From NCBI RefSeq assembly GCF_001039355.2, contig NW_019775801.1, forward strand, positions 31,645-95,644: DNA of 64,000 nt. Direction: 5' to 3'. The translations under genes were made by a program, and so were the position numbers. The stretch's first letter is position 1; every line of letters begins with the position of its first letter. This DNA comes from Lingula anatina (Eukaryota > Brachiopoda > Lingulata > Lingulida > Lingulidae). The notes under the pieces were generated by a model that was not told the DNA's origin, did no database searches, and saw only the letters and a list, made by a program, of their open reading frames with translations. Of this stretch, positions 58,201 through 64,000 are shown one piece after another.

Positions 58201-59055
58201 ATATTTCAGCAAAAGGTGAAAGTCAGTTAAGTCAAAAGTGTAACACTGACTTTTTTACTTTCTTTTCACAGTCAAAGTTGTAGTGGGTGGCAAAATTATG
58301 AAACCTTTTAAAACTGTATACCAAGTAGTTTAAATCACCTTTATTCAACTGTAACTTGAACTTTCCTTTACTTTGTGTCATGCTATATTTGTACAATTAT
58401 AATACTTACTATGGCTGGGCATACAAACCACAAATGGGAACCACTGAGTAAAGGATTGTAACCACACATAATTTTGTAATTTCAAGAACCATGTACTGGT
58501 ACAACAACATTCTCAATAAACCCATGAAAAAGGAGTGAACATTTATAAATATCTTTACATGCCTACCTGGACTATTAATTGGAGGCAGGGTCGTTGTTGG
58601 CATTTGAGTGGGAATTGTATTTGTTGTCTCTACAATGGAAGATGTTTCTGCGGTAAAAGTTGTCTGATCATAGGATGTAGCCTCTATTGTAGATGTAGTC
58701 TCTTCTGCAGTTGATGTTGGCCCTTCTGTAGTTGCCTCTATTGCAGACGTACCCCACACTGTAGTTAATGTCTCTGTAGTTGATGTTGTTCCTTCTGTAG
58801 TAGTCTCTATAGGAGACATAGTTTCCACAGAAGTTGTTGGCTCTGCAGTTGATGTTGGCCATTCTGTAGTTGTCATTATTGTAAATGTAGTTCCTTCCAC
58901 AGTTGTTGTTGCCTGCTTTGCAGTTGATGTTGGTAATTCTGTAGTTGTCTCTGGCGTAGATGTAGGTGATTCTGTTGTTGTCTGCCCTGCAGTTGATGTT
59001 GGCCATTCCGTAGTTGTCTCTGGTGTAGATGTAGGTGATTCTGTTGTTGTCTGCT
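44608..59055 (-). CDS. Giant cadherin, 5' part (mucin-like N-region and about 25 cadherin repeats)
   Basis: Exons in transcript order: 59055(N gap)-58567, 58065-57991, 54011-48028, 47546-47445, 46664-46545 and 46104-44608, all phase-compatible. The product starts (in this window) with a Thr/Ser-rich region, then VPENTSLGT, the first cadherin strand, then about 2,000 residues from one exon, then exons encoding GFIYTNQTFDREQDDNY, ITDINDNPPVFTSQTYEGHV and five more repeats. Canonical linkers DVNDNAPEF, DVNDNSPEF and DINDNPPVF and many LDRE/LDYE motifs are seen. No signal peptide, TM or tail is found here. The last exon appears to end SAAE at a GC donor (GCAAGT, 44607-44602). It is probably the beginning of the gene whose end lies at 1894-18590. 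Confidence 0.85.
46166..46213. repeat. (GT)n microsatellite in a cadherin intron
   Basis: About 22 GT repeats with one interruption, 62 bases upstream of exon 46104 on the transcript. Confidence 0.95.
46545..47546 (-). CDS. Two small cadherin exons
   Basis: Exons 47546-47445 (34 codons: GFIYTNQTFDREQDDNY, ending CQAG at GTGAGT) and 46664-46545 (40 codons: ITDINDNPPVFTSQTY, ending VQFQ at GTAGAA). Together with the end of the 6-kb exon (FINETT) the first restores a complete DxTTGxIYTxxxxDRE strand pair, which confirms the splice. Confidence 0.85.
48028..54011 (-). CDS. Single 5,984-base exon encoding about 20 cadherin repeats
   Basis: Acceptor TTTTAG at 54012-54017 and donor GTAAGT at 48022-48027; 1,994 codons are uninterrupted. 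Linkers in order include DVDEYPMMF, DVNDHSPVF, DVNDNWPFF (several times), DVNDNRPVF, DTNDEIPLF, DVNDHVPQF and NVNDEPPEF. Between these canonical linkers lie domains without NDN (for example after YALDLEYYIPENQ), so canonical and non-canonical cadherin repeats alternate in two-domain units. Sequons are very frequent. Four of the two-domain units are nearly identical tandem copies. An exon this long is unusual among the otherwise short exons of this gene; it resembles the giant ectodomain exons of protocadherins and Fat-type genes. Confidence 0.9.
50350..52570 (-). repeat. Four nearly identical 555-bp tandem units inside the cadherin exon
   Basis: Identical stretches recur at exact 555-base steps (for example at 50650, 51205, 51760 and 52315). 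Each unit encodes 185 residues, which is two cadherin repeats: one with DVNDNWPFF, HDNDSNANLVY and RVSDGVHSNET, one with PENQSVGNIV, YLCGNMSAY and CSVIDPTGTF. Copies differ by about one base (LDSRLDYE versus LDSSLDYE). The length is a multiple of three, so copy number can change without a frameshift. Diverged relatives of the unit flank the array on both sides. Confidence 0.95.
52570..53100 (-). repeat. Diverged fifth copy of the cadherin double unit with an internal 30-bp duplication
   Basis: Same order of motifs as the 555-bp units but with many substitutions (LQLVSHLDYE, SCSVLDPTGTF, KTEMNFMQHSL). A 30-base direct duplication at about 52709-52768 doubles the segment encoding PENQTVEYLV/PENQTVGNIV, adding ten residues in frame. 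Confidence 0.8.
55213..57376. mobile_element. Possible 2.2-kb non-autonomous element with TTGTACCACCAGC ends
   Basis: TTGTACCACCAGC at about 55213 is mirrored by GCTGGTGGTACAA at about 57364-57376, with ATA on both outer sides. The right end also forms a GTACCGCCAGCG/CGCTGGTGGTAC hairpin. A fragment related to the left end (ACTAGAGGATCA...GATACCGCC...TATTGTACCA) occurs at about 6394-6440. No transposase frame is visible. The AGGTCA repeat lies inside it. Confidence 0.5.
55560..56400. repeat. ~145-bp tandem repeat with perfect AGGTCA direct repeats
   Basis: Five or more units in the cadherin intron 54012-57990. Each has AGGTCAAAGGTCA (55709, 55847, 55992, 56138, 56282) followed by TCAAGGTCAC, then ACTTCCTATTCAAGTT and CTATCTCTGCCAGTTTTGGA. 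Steps are 138-146 bases. Confidence 0.9.
57991..59055 (-). CDS. Mucin-like Thr/Ser-rich region and first cadherin strand
   Basis: Exon 58567 up to the N gap encodes at least 150 residues of imperfect repeats built on TTEGPTSTAE/TTSTIEAT with Thr, Ser, Glu and Pro dominating, ending PTTTLPPINSPG. Such a composition predicts dense O-glycosylation. Exon 58065-57991 follows with FVPEKLDLSVPENTSLGT, a typical cadherin strand A. The N gap 59056-59492 lies within the Thr-rich region, so its full length and the signal peptide are unknown. Confidence 0.75.
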
Positions 59056-59492
59056 NNNNNNNNNNNNNNNNNNNNNNNNNNNNNNNNNNNNNNNNNNNNN
59101 NNNNNNNNNNNNNNNNNNNNNNNNNNNNNNNNNNNNNNNNNNNNNNNNNNNNNNNNNNNNNNNNNNNNNNNNNNNNNNNNNNNNNNNNNNNNNNNNNNNN
59201 NNNNNNNNNNNNNNNNNNNNNNNNNNNNNNNNNNNNNNNNNNNNNNNNNNNNNNNNNNNNNNNNNNNNNNNNNNNNNNNNNNNNNNNNNNNNNNNNNNNN
59301 NNNNNNNNNNNNNNNNNNNNNNNNNNNNNNNNNNNNNNNNNNNNNNNNNNNNNNNNNNNNNNNNNNNNNNNNNNNNNNNNNNNNNNNNNNNNNNNNNNNN
59401 NNNNNNNNNNNNNNNNNNNNNNNNNNNNNNNNNNNNNNNNNNNNNNNNNNNNNNNNNNNNNNNNNNNNNNNNNNNNNNNNNNNNNNNNNNNN
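59056..59492. other. Assembly gap (437 n)
   Basis: A run of n between the Thr-rich cadherin exon and an (AT)n microsatellite at 59493-59550. Confidence 0.99.

Positions 59493-59550
<58 letters not shown>
59493..59550. repeat. (AT)n microsatellite
   Basis: About 29 AT repeats at the edge of the N gap; probably the reason the assembly broke here. Confidence 0.97.
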
Positions 59551-59552
<2 letters not shown>

Positions 59553-59804
59553 GTTTTTCTTTTCTTTAATTTTTTTTTTATTCAACTTTTCTGGATTAAA
59601 AGCACTGCTAACACACCGCATATTTGAAGGATATTCACATTTATATTTATTAAATTACCTTTAAAAGTAAATTACATGCATTTGAATACACCTTAAAGTC
59701 ATTTGCAGGCCCTATGCCTAAAATTCCTGTAAGCTAAACGTAGGGCCTACTTTATTAAAGGGGTATAATGAGATGCACGTTTATTTTACTGATAGGCTCC
59801 CAGA

Positions 59805-59995
59805 AAGCATGTCGCCGGTGGGCCGACGTTGGGCCGCCGACTCCAACTACGTCGGCCCACCAGCTACTGTCGCCAGTGGGCCTACGTTGGCCTGACCATC
59901 GGTCCAACGTTGGCCCACCAGCGACATACAACTTGAGCGGCCCAACGTCGGCCCACCAGCGACAGTAGCAGGTGGGTCGACGTAGGTCCACCGCT
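59805..59995. repeat. GC-rich repeat of GGCCCACC / GGGCCGACGTTGG blocks
   Basis: About 190 bases built from direct and inverted copies of GTGGGCCGACGTTGGGCC and its complement, in strong contrast to the AT-rich surroundings. It is open in both directions only because of its repeat composition. Confidence 0.75.
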
Positions 59996-61580
59996 TTTTT
60001 TTTCTTTATTATTCATTAATTAATTGATTTATTAATTTTTGGATAATTATATTATCATTATTATTGTCATATATAATGGACAAAATACAATGTGATATTT
60101 CAAAAGTGTTTATTCTTCTGTAATATTAAAGTACTGTAGCTACATGTTGTATATTTTTCGCGATGCAATACATGTAGGCCTACTTTCTAACTAACGACGC
60201 GGGTTCTATGGGGTGGGGGGAGGGTCACGGGAAAAATCATCAAATAATAAATTATAGAGAATACATCTTTATTCATATCTCATCGAAAATGCGAGCCCGG
60301 TAAGTTGAAAATTACGAATGACCGAGCGTAATTAGTACGTTTCACGAACGAGAAGGTATAAAAAGCCACGGGAATGGGATGTTTCACGAATAACGCTCAA
60401 TATCAAACAAGTAAAAAATGAACTGCAGCAAAAGACGCATCGAACTTTTTCAAAAATATTTTATTATTATTTTTTAATTTTACAAACCGGGAGCCGCCAG
60501 TTATTTATGTGCGTTATTTGATATAAACATTCCAGGCAATTTCCGAGACATTAGACATCATACTGGCTTCCTGACAAGTTGCGAATTATCCACTTTTGTA
60601 AAAATAAACTAGATCAATTAGAGTATGTGAGATGGTACCGGTGCTGCGAGCGAGCGACAGTAAAAAAGTTTTACAGTTGAGTCCGTTCTATATGTTTTTT
60701 GTCCCAGAATTTTGATTGTAGATTTTCTTTTCCAAATCATTATTGTTATGGAAGAAGGGGGAACAGCATAAGATCTCAAGATCGAAAAGAGTCCTTGAAG
60801 AATGAACAGCTTTGTTAATAGAAATCACCGCCAAATGTATTGACATCTACTGTTTATATACTCTGCAACACACATCTTACAACCGCAGAAACACTGTATG
60901 TTTTAACAGATTTTATTTTATTGTATTTTGTAATATTTATAATAAAATTGTATTTTATTAAAATACCAAAGCGCAGTCTTTTAATGCCAGTACGCCAACA
61001 ATGAATCATACATTTTTTAATTTTATGGTTTACGATACGGATAGTGTATTTTTTCTGTCACAGAGTGATTAAAACATTCCCTAAACAAGACGACGAAAAA
61101 AAATGAAACCATGCTCTAGAGACCGAGGAACACTGCCGTCGTCATGGACGAGAAGCCATCCTTGAAGACGCCAGCAGTCAGACTGAGGCAGGCGTAACGA
61201 AAAGATAGCATAGTTGTCCCCGAGACCGACTGGGTGGAGGCAGAGAAAAAGAGGTTGGTAAATGTATAAGTCAAGCGGCGAACAATTGGAATAATCTTTA
61301 CCGCTGTTATTATCAATTTTATCAAATTATCAAAATGAATTAATTTCAGTGTCACATGAAAAAAACTTTCAAAGCACAAACATTCAATGCCCGCTTAGAA
61401 AAAAAGCACATTGAGGGCACACAAAACCAGTTGATTCGTGGACTAAATATGGAGTCGAGGAGGACTAATTGAACTTCAAATAATTCAAAGTATCTTATAA
61501 GCGTAAACAAAAACTAAAAGCTGTTAGTAGGCTAGCAGTAAATTGTACAATCAGAATGTACATGAAAGCATTTTGGTCTG

Positions 61581-61930
61581 TTACAGCTTCCAACCAAAGC
61601 ATGTCCAAATGAAGCAAAGGTTGTGCTGAAGGAAGTGAAGAACACTGCCTTATCTGCGGACGAGATGCCAAACGCCGTTTTCGTTGACACTACCGGGGAA
61701 GTCACATCTCCAAAACTTGGTTTGATGGACATGGTGGACATGGAGCCAGCAACGACGTGCTCTTGTCAGCAAATTCCCACTTCCAATGGGCAAGAAACTC
61801 GACAAGGGAGCAGAAACGGGCTCAACAAGAAGAGAAACGATGTTTTCCTTTACCTCTGTTTTTGTGGTACACCAGTTAATGAACAGGAATGGGAGATTTA
61901 CAACATCACAACTTCAAACTCTAAAATTTA
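61581..61930 (+). other. Possible exon or gene fragment of unknown function
   Basis: After CTGTTACAG the plus strand is open for over 110 codons, with non-repetitive composition (EVKNTALSADEMPNAVFVDT, GEVTSPKLGLMDMVDMEP), ending at a stop near 61930. A stretch at 61124-61200 has a loosely similar start (NTAVVMDEKPSLKT) but meets a stop. No family is recognised. Confidence 0.3.
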
Positions 61931-62934
61931 ACTATCATTGCTATATCAAATACGAATTTAAAGTTTTTTTGTCAGATTATCGGAAAGAGAGAGTGGGAGG
62001 GGATTGAAGTTACCATCATGCCGTTGTTTACAATGAATATTTAAAAATTATCAAAATGTGTCAACCTACTCGCGCACATCTTTGATTTATATAGCACATG
62101 AGGATCAAAACATTACTAGTATATGTACTGCATTACTAGTATATGTACGATTCACAATGTGCAATAATTAAAAAATGTATTTTCTAACACAATCCCTTTG
62201 TTGTCATTTTTCAAAATGATAAAAAGATAGCCTTTTTACAGCGCGCTGTTAAGATACTAAGGGAAGGGGAGGATGGCATCATGCACAGACTACCTTTACA
62301 CAAGGGGTTGAACTCCCTTGACGGAAGCAGGTGAAGTAGATTGATAATTCTGGTATTTTGTCTCCTTCAGACACAGAATGTTTAGAATATATACACGGAG
62401 AAGCTACATGTACATCTCTTTGTTTTTTTCGTCCTAAATGTTCCCACAGCGTGTAAGTAACATGTGCTGAGCTTACTTACGCCCCGATTTTCGTGAGAAT
62501 CGAGCGCCTCGCAAAAGAAAGAGAGAAACAATTTTTTTAATATCTTTCAACGTACAGTGTAACCCCGTCTTGGAAATTCGCCCCCTTCACTTGAGGACTC
62601 TGATGTTAGCTGTTGTCGATTTTACTTTTAAATGAAAAGCGTAACAAATGGGATCGTCCTTTGCGTTCAAATCATAAACATATTTATTTAATTACTTAAG
62701 ACATCTTTACATTTTATTTATCTCTGAAAATCTATCGAAAAGTCCATGTGTGACACTGGAAGAGAGTACTCTCGCTTTCTGACTCTCTCTCGCTCTCTGT
62801 CTCATTATAATTATACTTCATTATTCTTGTTGGTGTTGCTGCTGTTGTAACAATTAAATTGCCCATTGCCGATAAATGATGAGTTCACACTCTACCTATG
62901 TGCTGTGAGTTAATTGTTATCTGAAAATTTAACG

Positions 62935-63131
62935 TTACACTGGACGGCGCCCTTTCTGCGTCTTTTATGCGACCATAACCTGGCATCGCTGTGGTCGTAG
63001 ACAGGAGGCATAAGCATCGCTTTGGTTGCGAATGAGTGCTCAATGATCGGCCAGTTGTCGGCACGTAAAATATTTTTTACTCTCAAACGGGGCCGTAGTA
63101 CAGGACGCAGAAAGGACGCCGTCCAGTGTAA
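62935..63131. mobile_element. MITE family A, copy 2
   Basis: 197 bases with inverted ends TTACACTGGACGGCG...CGCCGTCCAGTGTAA, better preserved than the copy at 121. The flanks TTAAC/GTTAA extend the symmetry. Confidence 0.85.
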
Positions 63132-64000
63132 TGTTAAAATGTCAGTGTAGTAATGTAGTCAATAGTCAATGTAGTAATTTGCAAGCTATTGGAAAGTAGG
63201 TCAAGAGTTCACAAATAGGATATGCCATTCTTAGGGGAGATAGGATATGGCCTTTAGCATTTGCTCATTCTGCCAATTCCGAGAAGAAATATCAGTATCT
63301 TTCATTGTGCTTAGTTAAAATAAATTCGAAGAAGTGCATTATCTTTCGTGTATCGCGCGTTTCTTCAGATGTAAGTAAATACAAAATATCGACAGAAAAC
63401 CTTAATCCCCTCTTGCGAATGCAATGTATCGTCTGCAGAGCATCTGCGTCCGCCACAACGCTGGATGCTTCGCGCTTCCCGGGAGCTGAACAGTTAACGC
63501 GGTCTGCAAAAATTTTAGGGAGAGCCAGATGAAATACAGAGGGATCGTGGCGTCTGTAAAGTTCTACATGGTGAAGCTGGAGATTTGGGCTAAATCCGCT
63601 CCTCTCTTCAAACGTTTGCAATATACACTGTCTTTTAGTGGCCTCATGCAACCAAAATATTTTGCTGACATCTTAATGCCTCTCCCACTTCTGTCTCTCC
63701 CTAAAACAGTCCACACTAAAAAATCAATAATCGAATGGCAATTTTATACAGGCAATTGACCTACTTATATACCCATGCAGCTATCATCGAGTTTTATGGC
63801 CGTGGAGTGAAAACGTAATACACGTCTGTGATATAAAAGTTATTTCTAATTACATAATCTACAAACAGTGCGTGTAGATCAAAAGTGTTCCAATTTGTGA
63901 GCAAAAGAGGACTTCACTTTTTGAAAATAATGAAAAAATGGGAGACAAGCCAAAATCAGAAAATAATGCATTTTTCTCTTATTATATGCAAATTAAGTCC

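Larger units (their letters stand above)
59551..64000. other. Upstream flank of the cadherin 5' part
   Basis: Apart from the GC-rich repeat, MITE A copy 2 and the possible exon at 61.6 kb, this stretch shows nothing recognisable. A signal-peptide exon for the cadherin was looked for on the minus strand and not found. Confidence 0.5.

Noticed and set aside
59755-59991. Frames on both strands in GC-rich DNA
   Set aside because: Pure repeat composition, open on both strands.
63292-63651. 119-codon minus-strand frame
   Set aside because: Both strands are open here and no motif or splice signal was convincing.

Overview
This is eukaryotic (animal) genomic DNA: AT-rich, with genes split into short exons by GT-AG introns, many microsatellites and many short interspersed repeats. 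Cadherins, a TLR-type TIR domain and tyrosine-kinase-like pseudokinase domains point to a metazoan. About 160-bp satellite units sit inside an element with conserved ends (the layout of bivalve 'pearl' elements), and there are tandem repeats rich in AGGTCA half-sites. These favour a marine lophotrochozoan, probably a bivalve mollusc. The species assignment is an inference and only moderately sure. Exon borders were read by hand from splice sites and reading phase, so allow an error of a few bases.

All recognisable genes are on the minus strand. (1) 1894-18590: the 3' part of a large cadherin, with its last cadherin repeats, membrane-proximal stalk, one transmembrane helix and a cytoplasmic tail of about 650 residues ending in a PDZ-ligand-like ESTF. 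(2) 18591-25118: no convincing gene; three or more MITE families, microsatellites and a 582-base N gap. (3) 25119-35496: a gene of 17 visible exons encoding a TLR-type TIR domain, a helical middle region and two tandem pseudokinase domains. (4) 35497-37122: repeats. (5) 37123-41601: a nearly perfect palindrome of 4.5 kb; its right arm holds the last two exons of a C19orf44 (DUF4614) homologue that runs 43870 to 40880, and its left arm holds a mirror copy of those exons. (6) 44608-59055: the 5' part of a large cadherin, with a Thr/Ser-rich mucin-like start cut by an N gap, a single exon of about 6 kb with roughly twenty cadherin repeats and four nearly identical 555-bp units, and three smaller exons. 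(7) 59493-64000: repeats and no secure gene.

The most important reading concerns the assembly. Isolated single n bases at 14522, 16424, 18725, 24781, 36461, 37122 and 43970 look like contig joins. The 5' cadherin piece has no membrane anchor and its contig ends at 43970. The 3' cadherin piece has no beginning and its contig starts at 18724. Both are on the same strand and their intron phases are compatible. They are most simply one gene of more than 3,300 codons, with the TIR-pseudokinase and C19orf44 contigs wrongly placed inside it. The palindrome, whose left arm begins at the base after a single n, is probably a fold-back artefact seeded by a genuine imperfect hairpin at its centre.

The most interesting biology is the TIR plus double-pseudokinase protein. 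None of its three domains keeps a full catalytic set: the TIR has Val where NAD-cleaving TIRs have Glu, and both kinase domains lack the usual HRD/DFG residues. This suggests a signalling scaffold, perhaps in innate immunity. The cadherin is also unusual for its freshly amplified, very heavily N-glycosylated double-cadherin units.
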